Shown here piece by piece: positions 50,593-59,623 of a DNA stretch of 64,000 nt (its first letter is position 1; each line of letters begins with the position of its first letter). Source of the DNA: Mycobacterium sp. 1465703.0 (GTDB lineage: Bacteria > Actinomycetota > Actinomycetes > Mycobacteriales > Mycobacteriaceae); NCBI RefSeq assembly GCF_001672975.1, contig NZ_LZKU01000277.1:1-64000 (forward strand), in the 5' to 3' direction. Both the position numbers and the translations under genes were made by a program. The notes beneath the pieces are model-generated. The model ran no database searches, was not told the origin of the DNA, and was given only the letters and a program-made list of their open reading frames with translations.

Positions 50593-52260
50593 CTAGGTGA
50601 TGTCGTCCGCGGCGCCCCGGCCCGCGGCCCGGCCGGAAAAGATGCAGCCACCCAGGAACGTTCCCTCCAAGGCGCGATAACCGTGCACCCCGCCGCCGCC
50701 GAAGCCGGCCACCTCACCGGCCGCGTACAGACCCGTGAGCGGCGTACCGTCGGCTTTCAAAACCCGTGCGGCAAGGTCGGTTTCGATGCCGCCCAACGTT
50801 TTTCGCGTCAAGATATGCAGCTTGACCGCGATCATCGGTCCCGCCTTCGGATCGGTCAGCCGGTGCGGCGCCACCACCCGCCCCAGCCGGTCACCGAGAT
50901 AGTTGCGGGCCGCGCGGATCGCCGTGATCTGACCGTCTTTGCTGAACCTGTTGGCGACCTCCCGGTCGCGCGCGGTCACCTCGGCCTCCACCGTGGCGTA
51001 ATCCAGCGGCTGCACGTCGGGCAGCTTGTTCATCGCGGTCACCAAGTCGCGCAACGAGTTCGCGCTGACAAAGTCCACACCCCGATCGACAAACGCCTGC
51101 ACCGGCCCCGGCGGCCCGGACCGGGCCCGATTCCGCAGCAGCTCGCGTACGCTCTGTCCGGTCAGGTCCGGATTCTGCTCCTGCCCAGAGAGGGCGAATT
51201 CCTTCTCAATGATCTTGGCGTTCAACACAAACCAGGTGTAATCGAACCCGGATTTGGTGATGTACTCCAAGGTGCCGAGCGTATCGAAACCGGGATAAAG
51301 CGGAACCGGTAACCGCTTGCCGCCCGCGTCGAGCCACAGCGACGACGGGCCCGGAATGATCCGGATCCCGTGCAACGGCCAGATCGGGTCGTAGTTGGTG
51401 ATGCCCTCGGTGTAGTGCCACATCCGGTCCGGGTTGATCACCCGCGCCCCGGCCCGCTGCGAAATCTCGATCATCCGGCCATCGACATGGGCCGGCACTC
51501 CGCTCAGCAGTTGCTCGGGGACGCGACCCATTCGCTTCGGCCAATTCTTCCGAACCAGATCGTGGTTGGCCCCGATGCCACCACTCGTCACGATCACCGC
51601 ATCAGCGCGAAATTGGAACTCCCCGACTGGTTTTCGTGACGACGCGACTCCTCTGGGAGCAGCCGAGGGCTCCAGCACCGTGCCCCGCACGCCGGTCACC
51701 GCCTCGCCCTCGACGATCAACTCGTCGACCTGATGACGGTGCGCAAAGCGCACCGATGAGCGGTCGCGCAATTGCCGGGCGAAGATCTCAACCAGCGCGG
51801 GTCCGGTACCCCAGGTGATGTGGAAGCGGGGAACCGAATTGCCGTGCCCCTGTGCGTCGTATCCGCCCCGTTCGGCCCAGCCCACCAGCGGGAAAAGCTT
51901 GAGTCCCCGCGAACGCAACCAGCTGCGTTTCTCCCCGGCCGCGAAATCGACGTAGGCGTGCGCCCATTGGCGTGGCCAGTAGTCCTCCGGGCGGTCGAAT
52001 GCCGCCGTACCAAGCCAGTCCTGCAAGGCGAGCTCATGACTGTCCCGGATCCCCAACCGGCGCTGCTCGGGGCTGTCGACGAAGAACAGCCCGCCGAAGG
52101 ACCAGAAGGCCTGCCCGCCCAGGTTGGCGCTGTTCTCCTGGTCGAGAACGAGCACCCGCAAGCCGCGATCCACCAGCTCGCATGCGGCGACCAGGCCGGC
52201 CAGTCCCGCCCCGACGACGATGGCGTCAGCCTCGAACCCCGCAACCGAAGATTCGCTCAT
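50593..52260 (-). CDS. FAD-binding dehydrogenase (KstD/fumarate reductase-like, Rv0785)
   Basis: A 555-residue flavoprotein: AIVVGAGLAGLVAACELVDRG binds the ADP part of FAD, QENSANLGGQAFWSFGGLFF follows, and the C-terminal GLYAAGEVAGFGGGGVHGYRALEGTFLGGCIFSGR closes the site. The family includes 3-ketosteroid dehydrogenases and fumarate reductase flavoproteins; the typical steroid-dehydrogenase catalytic residues cannot be judged by eye, so the substrate remains open. It ends 51 bases after the MBL gene (convergent). Confidence 0.88.
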   Translation of the reverse strand: MSESSVAGFEADAIVVGAGLAGLVAACELVDRGLRVLVLDQENSANLGGQAFWSFGGLFFVDSPEQRRLGIRDSHELALQDWLGTAAFDRPEDYWPRQWAHAYVDFAAGEKRSWLRSRGLKLFPLVGWAERGGYDAQGHGNSVPRFHITWGTGPALVEIFARQLRDRSSVRFAHRHQVDELIVEGEAVTGVRGTVLEPSAAPRGVASSRKPVGEFQFRADAVIVTSGGIGANHDLVRKNWPKRMGRVPEQLLSGVPAHVDGRMIEISQRAGARVINPDRMWHYTEGITNYDPIWPLHGIRIIPGPSSLWLDAGGKRLPVPLYPGFDTLGTLEYITKSGFDYTWFVLNAKIIEKEFALSGQEQNPDLTGQSVRELLRNRARSGPPGPVQAFVDRGVDFVSANSLRDLVTAMNKLPDVQPLDYATVEAEVTARDREVANRFSKDGQITAIRAARNYLGDRLGRVVAPHRLTDPKAGPMIAVKLHILTRKTLGGIETDLAARVLKADGTPLTGLYAAGEVAGFGGGGVHGYRALEGTFLGGCIFSGRAAGRGAADDIT

Positions 52261-52306
52261 GTCGGACCAGGGTAGTGCCCGGACGGGCAGGTCAAGCAGT
52301 CGCTAC

Positions 52307-53011
52307 TCAGGCGGCGTCGAGCATTGCCTTCGCGTTGTCCCAGCGGTACACCGTGGGCGTGCAACTGTGCATCAACGCCAGGTCAACCGCGTCCACCATG
52401 GCCTGCAGTGGACCGGGTTTACGTAAGTGTCGAGCCGCAACAGCGACCCGCACCACACCGCCGCGTCGGGCGATCCGCTCGGCGGACAGCACCACCATCC
52501 GGCACCACCAGGGCTCGGTGAGGAAGCCCTCTCCGATGCCGAGGACTCGTGCGCGAACCGTGGTATGCCGCACCAGGTCGGTGATCCCATGCAGATCGGC
52601 CAGTAGTCGAAATCCGTTTGCCGGCAATGCTTTAACAACGCCGGGTGACACCACCCAGCCAGGCGCGGCAAACAAGCGGGTACGCAAACCAAGGTGCTCG
52701 AGCACCCGGTCGGCGGCCATCAGTCGCAGATTGGCCTCGTGCGCCCGCAAGATCGCGAATTCGCCGCGGCGTTTCTTGGTGGCCGCGTCGTCGTAGCCGT
52801 GCAGCACGATGGCGTCACCGCCGGCGCGACGAGTGGTCAGCCATTCGACGGTTCCCGGGTCGTGATCGAGGCGGTAGTCACCGGATAGACGGGGAGCCAC
52901 GAGTAACGACACCGGTACTTTACGGGCGTCCATTTGCGCGCAGAACGCCTCGACGTCAGGCAGGGTGCGTTCGCCAATCCCCGAGACCGAGACGATCAAT
53001 TTTCCAGACAC
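52307..53011 (-). CDS. DUF2334 / polysaccharide deacetylase-like protein (Rv0784)
   Basis: A 234-residue protein of the NodB-related DUF2334 group. The barrel begins KLIVSVSGIGERTLPDVEAFCAQMD; VSLLVAPRLSGDYRLDHD and DAIVLHGYDD hold the acidic and His residues expected for metal binding, and RLFAAPGWVVSPGVVKAL follows. No signal peptide is seen, so it is cytosolic. Deacetylation of a sugar or lipid is plausible but not shown. It lies 46 bases from the FAD dehydrogenase start and may be co-transcribed with it. Confidence 0.82.
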   Translation of the reverse strand: MSGKLIVSVSGIGERTLPDVEAFCAQMDARKVPVSLLVAPRLSGDYRLDHDPGTVEWLTTRRAGGDAIVLHGYDDAATKKRRGEFAILRAHEANLRLMAADRVLEHLGLRTRLFAAPGWVVSPGVVKALPANGFRLLADLHGITDLVRHTTVRARVLGIGEGFLTEPWWCRMVVLSAERIARRGGVVRVAVAARHLRKPGPLQAMVDAVDLALMHSCTPTVYRWDNAKAMLDAA

Positions 53012-53159
53012 ACCAGCAGTTTGCCGATCTCAAGTGTCGGAATGGTGAAGGACACGCAGACAGCAGGCGTATATGCGCACATCCAGCGCAATAACTCATT
53101 TCGGTGGCATCCGCGCTGACCAGGACCGCCGCGCATGTCAGCCGATGTGATCTGTTCGA

Positions 53160-53165
53160 TATGCT
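53160..53165 (+). promoter_or_regulatory. -10 box TATGCT of first emrB
   Basis: TATGCT within GATATGCT precedes ATG 53176 by ten bases. The second emrB has the same GATATGCT nine bases before its ATG. Confidence 0.5.
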
Positions 53166-53175
53166 AAGCAACGCC

Positions 53176-54777
53176 ATGGATGAGGCCTCGTACGCGGCGG
53201 CCAAAACCCCGCCGCCAGCCCACACCGGGCAGCCGGGCGCCGAAGAACGGGAATATCCCGACAAGCTCGACGCCGCGCTGCTGCGGATCTCCGGTGTGTG
53301 CATCTTGGCCACCGTGATGGCGATCCTGGACGTCACCGTCGTCAGCGTTGCGCAGCGCACCTTCATCGACCAGTTCGCGTCCTCCCAGGCCGTGGTGGCC
53401 TGGACGATGACCGGCTACACGCTCGCGTTGGCGACCGTGATCCCGATAACCGGGTGGGCGGCCGACCGATTCGGCACCAAGCGCCTCTTCATGGGCTCGG
53501 TGGTGGCCTTCATACTGGGTTCGCTGCTGTGTGCGATTGCCGCAAACATTGTGCAGCTCATCGCCTTTCGGGTGATCCAGGGAATCGGCGGTGGCATGCT
53601 GCTGCCGTTGGGATTCATGATCTTGACCCGTGAAGCGGGTCCGAGACGGCTTGGTCGGCTGATGTCGATCCTGAGCATCCCGATGCTGCTCGCCCCGATC
53701 GGTGGGCCGATCCTGGGCGGCTGGCTGATCGACAGCTCGAGCTGGCGGTGGATCTTTCTGATCAATGTACCGATCGGATTTCTGACCATCGCCCTCGCCG
53801 CGATCGTGTTCCCCCGAGATCATCCGGCCCGCTCGGAAACCTTTGACGCCGTCGGCGTGCTGCTGCTCTCGCCCGGCCTGGCGATGTTTTTGTTCGCGGT
53901 GTCGTCCATCCCCGGCCGGGGCACCGTGGCCGACCGCCACGTGGTGATACCGGCGGTGATCGGACTGGCTTTGATTGCCGGCTTCGTGGTGCACGCCTGG
54001 CATCACGCCGATCACCCACTGATAGATCTGCGGCTGTTCCGCAATCCGGTGCTGACCCACGCGAATGTGACGATGCTGGTCTTCGCCGGCGCATTTTTCG
54101 GCGCCGGCCTGCTGCTTCCCAGCTATTTCCAGCAGGTGCTGCACCAGACGCCGATGCAGGCCGGCGTGCACATGATCCCTCAGGGACTCGGCGCCATGCT
54201 GACCATGCGGCTGACCGGACCACTGGTGGACAGGCAGGGACCAGGCAAGATCGTGCTGGTCGGGATTGTGCTGATCACCGCCGGCCTTAGCGCCTTCGCC
54301 TTCGGGGTGGCCACCCAGATGCATTATTTGCCCACGTTGCTGGTCGGGCTGGCGATTATGGGCCTGGGCATGGGCTGCACCATGATGCCGCTGTCCGTCG
54401 CGTCGGTGCAGGCGCTGGCGCCCCATCAGATCGCCCGGGGAACGACGCTGATGAGCGTCAGCCATCAGGTGGGCGGCTCAATGGGAACCGCGCTGATGTC
54501 GATGATCCTGACAAATCAGTTCAATCGGAGCCCGAATATCGTCGCAGCGAACAAGCTCGCCGCCCTGCATCAGAAGGCGGCACTCGACGGGCTACCGGTC
54601 GACCAATCCGCCATCCCGCGGCAGTCGCTTGCCCCCGACTTCTGGGGCAGTGTTGTGCACGATCTTTCACGTGCCTATACGGCGGTCTTCGTGATCGCCG
54701 TCGTGCTGGTGGTTTGCACACTCATCCCGGCGTCGTTTCTGCCGAAAAAGCCGGCAAGCGAAACGGCGGGCGAATAG
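53176..54777 (+). CDS. emrB: DHA2-family (14-helix) multidrug exporter EmrB-like, copy 1
   Basis: A 533-residue MFS exporter with about 14 membrane helices. Motif A (AADRFGTKRLFMGS), motif B (FRVIQGIGGGMLLPLG) and the antiporter motif C (LLAPIGGPILGGWL) are intact. EmrB (Rv0783c) homologues move lipophilic drugs with protons. I chose ATG 53176, downstream of GATATGCT; in-frame ATG 53161 would overlap the -10 box. The next gene is a close paralogue. Confidence 0.9.
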   Translation: MDEASYAAAKTPPPAHTGQPGAEEREYPDKLDAALLRISGVCILATVMAILDVTVVSVAQRTFIDQFASSQAVVAWTMTGYTLALATVIPITGWAADRFGTKRLFMGSVVAFILGSLLCAIAANIVQLIAFRVIQGIGGGMLLPLGFMILTREAGPRRLGRLMSILSIPMLLAPIGGPILGGWLIDSSSWRWIFLINVPIGFLTIALAAIVFPRDHPARSETFDAVGVLLLSPGLAMFLFAVSSIPGRGTVADRHVVIPAVIGLALIAGFVVHAWHHADHPLIDLRLFRNPVLTHANVTMLVFAGAFFGAGLLLPSYFQQVLHQTPMQAGVHMIPQGLGAMLTMRLTGPLVDRQGPGKIVLVGIVLITAGLSAFAFGVATQMHYLPTLLVGLAIMGLGMGCTMMPLSVASVQALAPHQIARGTTLMSVSHQVGGSMGTALMSMILTNQFNRSPNIVAANKLAALHQKAALDGLPVDQSAIPRQSLAPDFWGSVVHDLSRAYTAVFVIAVVLVVCTLIPASFLPKKPASETAGE

Positions 54778-54914
54778 CGTCGACACGCTAACAGTCCGCG
54801 ACGCACCTGTTCAACGCGTCAATAGGTGCCAGACAATGCGGCGCAGCAAAATTTCCAAGGCCTGCAAGCGGCCAATTGCGAGCGAAACCACTTCAGTCGC
54901 GGCGACGGTCTGGA

Positions 54915-54920
54915 TATGCT
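54915..54920 (+). promoter_or_regulatory. -10 box TATGCT of second emrB
   Basis: TATGCT in GATATGCT nine bases before ATG 54930, as in front of copy 1, indicating that the promoter was duplicated with the gene. Confidence 0.5.
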
Positions 54921-54929
54921 CACGGCGCC

Positions 54930-56528
54930 ATGGAGAAGACCCCCTCTGCAGCTTTCAGCGTCCCGTTGCCCACCGCTGGGGGACTCTCGCCGCGGTCCGG
55001 TGAATACCCCGACAAGCTGGACGCCGCGCTGTTCCGTATCGCCGGAGTCTGCGGGCTGGCCTGCATCATGGCGGTGCTGGACAGCACCGTAGTCGCCGTC
55101 GCGCAACGTGCCTTCATCGCCCAATTCGGAGCCAGTCAGGTAGTCGTGTCGTGGACGGTCGCCGGCTACATGCTCGCATTTGCGACCGTGATCCCGATTA
55201 GCGGATGGGCGGCGGATCGGTTCGGCACCAAACGCCTCTTCATAGGTTCAGTTCTTATCTTCACGCTGGGATCGCTGCTGTGTGCCTTGGCGCCAAATAT
55301 ATTCCTGCTCATCCTGTTTCGGGTGGTTCAGGGTATGGGCGGCGGCATGCTGTTGCCGCTCAGCTTCGTCATCTTGACGCACGAAGCAGGACCGAAGCGG
55401 GTCGGCCGCCTGATGGCGATCGGCGGAATCCCGATTCTTCTCGGCCCCATCGGCGGCCCCATCCTGGGCGGCTGGTTGATCGGCGCCTATGGCTGGAAGT
55501 GGATCTTCCTGATCAACGTGCCGATCGGGCTGGCGGCGGCCGCACTGGCGGCGATCATCTTCCCGAAAGATCGCTCGACCCCATCGGAGGCCCTCGACCT
55601 CGCCGGCGCACTGTTGCTGTCCCCCGGGGTGGCGATTCTGCTGTGCGGAGTGTGTTCGATCCCGGGACGGCACACAATAGTCGATCGCTACGTATTGGTG
55701 CCGACACTCGTCGGCGTCGGTCTCATTATCGGGTTCGTCCTGCACGCCTGGTATCGCACCGATCACCCCCTCATTGATCTGCGGCTATTTCGCAATCCCG
55801 TGGTCACTCAGGTCAATGCGACGCTGCTGGTGTTCGGGGCGGCCTCGGTCGGCACCGGGCTGTTGGTCCCGGGTTATTTTCAGATCGTCGGCCAGGAAAC
55901 ACCGATGCAGGCCGGGATGCACATGCTGCCGGTCGGTATCGGGGCGGTGGTGACCATGCCGCTCGGCGGCGCCTTCATGGACAAACACGGCCCCGGCAAG
56001 ATCGTGCTGATCGGGCTGCCACTGATGGCCGCGGGTCTGAGCGTCTTCGCGTACGGCGTCGCCCGGCATGCCGAATACTCACCGCTACTGCTGTCCGGCC
56101 TCGCCATCATGGGCCTGGGGATCGGCCTCACCACCACACCGCTCAACGCGGCGCTGATGCAGGCCCTGGCCCCGCATCAGGTCGCCCGCGGTACGACGCT
56201 GATCACCGTCAACCAGCAGATTGGCGGGTCCATCGGGGCCGCGGTCATGGCGGTGATCCTGACCAATCAGTCGCACGCCGAGGAGTTGCTGGCCGCGGCG
56301 AACCGGGTGGGCGGAGCACGCCAGGGCGCCGGCAAGCAGAACCTGCCGGTCGACCCGTCGGGCGTACCAAGGCAGCCGATTACTCCGGATCTGGCCAGCC
56401 ATCTATCTGACCAGTTGGCGCACGCCTTCACGGTGGTGTTCGTACTGGCCGTCGTGCTGATGGCGTTCACCATCATCCCGGCGGCGTTCTTGCCGAAGAA
56501 GCCGCCGGCCCACCCGGTTGGCGAATAG
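54930..56528 (+). CDS. emrB: DHA2-family multidrug exporter EmrB-like, copy 2
   Basis: A 532-residue paralogue of the preceding gene, alike from GEYPDKLDAALFRIAGVCGLACIMAVLD to the PKKPP end, with motif A (AADRFGTKRLFIGS), motif B (FRVVQGMGGGMLLPLS) and motif C (LLGPIGGPILGGWL). About 150 bases separate the two, and each has its own GATATGCT promoter. M. tuberculosis has one copy here, as far as I recall, so this is a lineage-specific tandem duplication that may have split substrate range. Confidence 0.9.
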   Translation: MEKTPSAAFSVPLPTAGGLSPRSGEYPDKLDAALFRIAGVCGLACIMAVLDSTVVAVAQRAFIAQFGASQVVVSWTVAGYMLAFATVIPISGWAADRFGTKRLFIGSVLIFTLGSLLCALAPNIFLLILFRVVQGMGGGMLLPLSFVILTHEAGPKRVGRLMAIGGIPILLGPIGGPILGGWLIGAYGWKWIFLINVPIGLAAAALAAIIFPKDRSTPSEALDLAGALLLSPGVAILLCGVCSIPGRHTIVDRYVLVPTLVGVGLIIGFVLHAWYRTDHPLIDLRLFRNPVVTQVNATLLVFGAASVGTGLLVPGYFQIVGQETPMQAGMHMLPVGIGAVVTMPLGGAFMDKHGPGKIVLIGLPLMAAGLSVFAYGVARHAEYSPLLLSGLAIMGLGIGLTTTPLNAALMQALAPHQVARGTTLITVNQQIGGSIGAAVMAVILTNQSHAEELLAAANRVGGARQGAGKQNLPVDPSGVPRQPITPDLASHLSDQLAHAFTVVFVLAVVLMAFTIIPAAFLPKKPPAHPVGE

Positions 56529-56533
56529 CGCGA

Positions 56534-58684
56534 TCATCCCGCGCCCAGGTGGTCCTTCTCGCCGCCGTAGCGCTCGCCCTCGGCGGTGGCTAACAGCCAT
56601 GCGTATTGGAACGCGACTTCCTCCCAGCCCTTGTAGCGACCACTGACCCCACCATGCCCGGCGTTCATCTGGGTCTTCAACAGAACAGTGCCGCCATCAC
56701 CGTTGGCGTGCCGCAGCGCCGCAACCCATTTGGCCGGCTCCACGTAATAGACCCTGGTGTCATTCAGCGACGTCATCGCCAGAATCGCCGGGTAGCGCTT
56801 GGTCTCGACGTTCTCATACGGCGAATAGGATTTCATGTAGGAGTAAACCTCCTTGTCCGCCAACGGGTTTCCCCATTCGTCCCACTCGGTGACGGTCAGC
56901 GGCAAGGACGGATCCAGGATGGTGGTCAGCGGATCGACGAACGGGACCTGCGCCAGGATCCCGGCGAAAAGCTCCGGTGCCAGGTTGGCCACCGCCCCCA
57001 CCAGCAGGCCGCCGGCACTACCCCCCAACGCCACCAGCTGGCGGGGTTGGGTCACCTTGGAGTCCACCAAATGCTTTGCCACGGCCACGAAGTCGGTGAA
57101 GGTATTCTTCTTCTCCAAAAGCTTGCCATGCTCGTACCACAGCCGGCCCATCTCGCCACCACCCCGGACGTGCGCGATTGCGAACACCATGCCGCGGTCC
57201 AGCAGCGACAACCGGGCGATGGAAAAGCTCGGGTCTGTGCACAGCTCGTACGCGCCGTAGCCGTAAAGCAAGGCCGGGGCCGGAAATTCGATGCCGGCGC
57301 GGTGCACGATCGACACCGGGATACGGGTGCCGTCCTCGGCGACCGCCCAATCACGCCGCTCCACGTAGTCGTCGGGTCGATAGTCACCGAGTACGGGCTG
57401 CTCGCGTAGCAGGGTGCGTTCACCGGTGACCAGGTCGATGTCGTAGACCCGTGCCGGAATGACGAGTGATCCCGCCCTGATCCGCAGCTTGGGGGCATCC
57501 CAGTTGGGGTTGCCGGCCGGACCGGCCGACATAAGCTCAGAGTCGAACGAAATCTCTTCGGGCTGCCCATAAGTGCCGTCGGTGTTGATCGGCCACAGCT
57601 GCATCCGGGGCAACGCCTCGCGCCGATAACTGACGACCAGATGACGGGCGAAAGCATCCACCGCGTCGAGCCGAACATCGTCACGGTGCGGGATCAGCGT
57701 GCGCTGCTGCGTCGGATCGCTGACCGGCGCCTCGGTGAGGGTGAAGTTGACCGCGCCGTCGTTGTGCAGGATCAAGAACCGGTCCTGCCCGCCGATGACT
57801 GCGTGCTCCACCGAGTACTCGACACCCTCACGCCGCGGCAGCACGACGGTGAACTGGGCATGCGGATCGGCGGCGTCGGCGTAGCGATACTCGGAGGTGA
57901 TCGAGGAGCCCGAGGCGATGAAGACATAGGCGTCACTGCGTGTGAGTCCCACACCAAGCCAATACTTTTCGTCGGCCTCGTGATAAACCAGCTCCGACTC
58001 TTCACCGGAGCCCACCCGATACCGCCAGACTTTGTCGGGGCGGTGGGCGGCATCCAGGGTCAGGTAGTACACGGTGCGGTTGTCGGCGGCCCAGGTCGCA
58101 CCCGCCGCGATATCGGCGATCTCGTCGGGATACAACTCACCGGTGCGTAAATCCTTGAACCGCAACGTATAACGCTCATCCCCGAGGACGTCGACCGAAT
58201 ACGCCAGCAGGTTTCCATCCAGGCTGACGGTCGCGGCACCCAGCGAAAAGAATTCGTTCCCCTCTGCTTCGGCATTGGAATCGAGCAGGATCTGCTCGCC
58301 CGGGATCTCGGTGTTCTCGTCCAGAACTGGCGGATCCCAGTCGCCGGAGTCGCTTACCGGACAACGACACTGGACGCGGTATTGCTTGCCCTCGTAGGTG
58401 CGCGCGTAGTACCACCACTGGCCCCGCCGGGTCGGTACCGACAGATCCGTCTCCTTGGTGCGCGCCTTGATCTCGTCGAATATCTGCTGGCGCAGCGGTT
58501 CGAGGTGGGCGGTCATCTGATCGACGTACGCGTTTTCCGCCTCGAGGTAGGCGATGACTTCGGGGTCGGTCTTTTCGCGCAGCCACTCATACGGGTCGAC
58601 GAAGACATCCCCGTGGTGCTCGCGCCGGCTGTCCACCCGCTTGGCGACGGGGGGTACGGACCCGTCCAGAACCGGTTCGGTCAT
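56534..58684 (-). CDS. ptrB: Oligopeptidase B (prolyl oligopeptidase family), unsplit
   Basis: A 716-residue cytosolic serine peptidase cleaving short peptides after Arg or Lys. The N-terminal propeller (KTDPEVIAYLEAENAYVDQM, AATVSLDGNLLAYSVD) is followed by the hydrolase domain with ALGGSAGGLLVGA (Ser556), MTSLNDTRVYYVEP (Asp) and NAGHGGVSG (His). The M. tuberculosis gene is annotated as two frames (ptrBa/ptrBb); here it is one intact frame. The frame opens further upstream at 58816, but ATG 58684 overlaps the purC stop (ATGA). Confidence 0.94.
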   Translation of the reverse strand: MTEPVLDGSVPPVAKRVDSRREHHGDVFVDPYEWLREKTDPEVIAYLEAENAYVDQMTAHLEPLRQQIFDEIKARTKETDLSVPTRRGQWWYYARTYEGKQYRVQCRCPVSDSGDWDPPVLDENTEIPGEQILLDSNAEAEGNEFFSLGAATVSLDGNLLAYSVDVLGDERYTLRFKDLRTGELYPDEIADIAAGATWAADNRTVYYLTLDAAHRPDKVWRYRVGSGEESELVYHEADEKYWLGVGLTRSDAYVFIASGSSITSEYRYADAADPHAQFTVVLPRREGVEYSVEHAVIGGQDRFLILHNDGAVNFTLTEAPVSDPTQQRTLIPHRDDVRLDAVDAFARHLVVSYRREALPRMQLWPINTDGTYGQPEEISFDSELMSAGPAGNPNWDAPKLRIRAGSLVIPARVYDIDLVTGERTLLREQPVLGDYRPDDYVERRDWAVAEDGTRIPVSIVHRAGIEFPAPALLYGYGAYELCTDPSFSIARLSLLDRGMVFAIAHVRGGGEMGRLWYEHGKLLEKKNTFTDFVAVAKHLVDSKVTQPRQLVALGGSAGGLLVGAVANLAPELFAGILAQVPFVDPLTTILDPSLPLTVTEWDEWGNPLADKEVYSYMKSYSPYENVETKRYPAILAMTSLNDTRVYYVEPAKWVAALRHANGDGGTVLLKTQMNAGHGGVSGRYKGWEEVAFQYAWLLATAEGERYGGEKDHLGAG

Positions 58685-59571
58685 GCGCTGGGACCGATCC
58701 AGTCGCCGAAGCTCAGACCCGAAATTCGTTCGTAGGCATCGACATAGCGGTCGCGGGTGGCTTCGATGATGTGTTCCGGCAACGGCGGCGGGGGTTGCGA
58801 GCCGTGCCGGTCCCAACCCGACTCGGGACTGGTCAGCCAGTTGCGGACGAACTGCTTGTCGAAGCTGTTCTGCACCACGCCCACCTGGTACTCGTCGGCC
58901 GGCCAGTACCGCGAAGAATCCGGCGTGAAGATTTCGTCGGCCAGCAACATGTTGCCGTCCCGGTCGGTGCCGAATTCGAATTTGGTGTCCGCGATGATGA
59001 TTCCCTTCCGGAGTGCGTGATCGGCGGCCTGAATGTAGATCTGCAATGTCCGGTCACGCAGTTGGTTGGCACGCACCGGACCCACCATCTCGATCACCCG
59101 TGCGAATGAGACGTTTTCGTCGTGGTCCCCCAGCGCGGCTTTCGTCGCGGGAGTGAACAGCGGTTCGGCGAATCGGCTGGCTTCGACCAGTCCCGGCGGC
59201 AAGGTGATGCCACAGACCTTCCCCGTCGCCTGATAGTCGAGTAATCCCGAGCCGGTCAGGTAACCACGCGCCACGCATTCCACCGGAAGCATGTCCAGTT
59301 GGCGCACCAGCAACGCACGGCCCAGGACTTCGTCGGGGATACGTGGATCGTCGGGTGGTCCGGCCAGATGGTTGGGTGCGTCGACGAGCCCGAAGAAGAA
59401 GACACTCATAGCGGTGAGAATGCGGCCCTTGTCCGGGATGGTGCTGTCCAGGACGAAGTCGTACGCCGAGATCCGGTCGGTGGCGACCAGCAGCAGGTGC
59501 GCGTCGTCGACGCGATACAGCTCGCGGACCTTACCGCTGGCCAGATGCTGATAGTCGGACAGTGCAGGCAT
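58681..59571 (-). CDS. purC: SAICAR synthetase PurC
   Basis: A 296-residue ATP-dependent ligase adding aspartate to CAIR. Signatures: GKVRELYRVDDAHLLLVATDRISAYD at the N-terminus, ECVARGYLTGSG, and IADTKFEFGTD (Mg/ATP region). Complete length. TAGGCT six bases before ATG 59571 gives a leaderless transcript. It is followed by ptrB with a 4-base overlap, so the two are an operon. Confidence 0.96.
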   Translation of the reverse strand: MPALSDYQHLASGKVRELYRVDDAHLLLVATDRISAYDFVLDSTIPDKGRILTAMSVFFFGLVDAPNHLAGPPDDPRIPDEVLGRALLVRQLDMLPVECVARGYLTGSGLLDYQATGKVCGITLPPGLVEASRFAEPLFTPATKAALGDHDENVSFARVIEMVGPVRANQLRDRTLQIYIQAADHALRKGIIIADTKFEFGTDRDGNMLLADEIFTPDSSRYWPADEYQVGVVQNSFDKQFVRNWLTSPESGWDRHGSQPPPPLPEHIIEATRDRYVDAYERISGLSFGDWIGPSA

Positions 59572-59577
59572 CCGGTC

Positions 59578-59583
59578 AGCCTA
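59578..59583 (-). promoter_or_regulatory. -10 box TAGGCT of purC
   Basis: On the minus strand TAGGCT ends six bases before ATG 59571, the leaderless arrangement also seen at pabC, purL and ygfZ. Confidence 0.55.
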
Positions 59584-59623
59584 TCGGGCACCTGCAAGCG
59601 GGCTTTGTGCTGGGATCGGGGCT

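Noticed and set aside
53164..54465. 433-residue open frame on the minus strand
   Set aside because: Antisense to emrB copy 1; its composition (many His, Gln, Arg) is that of a reverse-frame shadow and it has no membrane or domain pattern.
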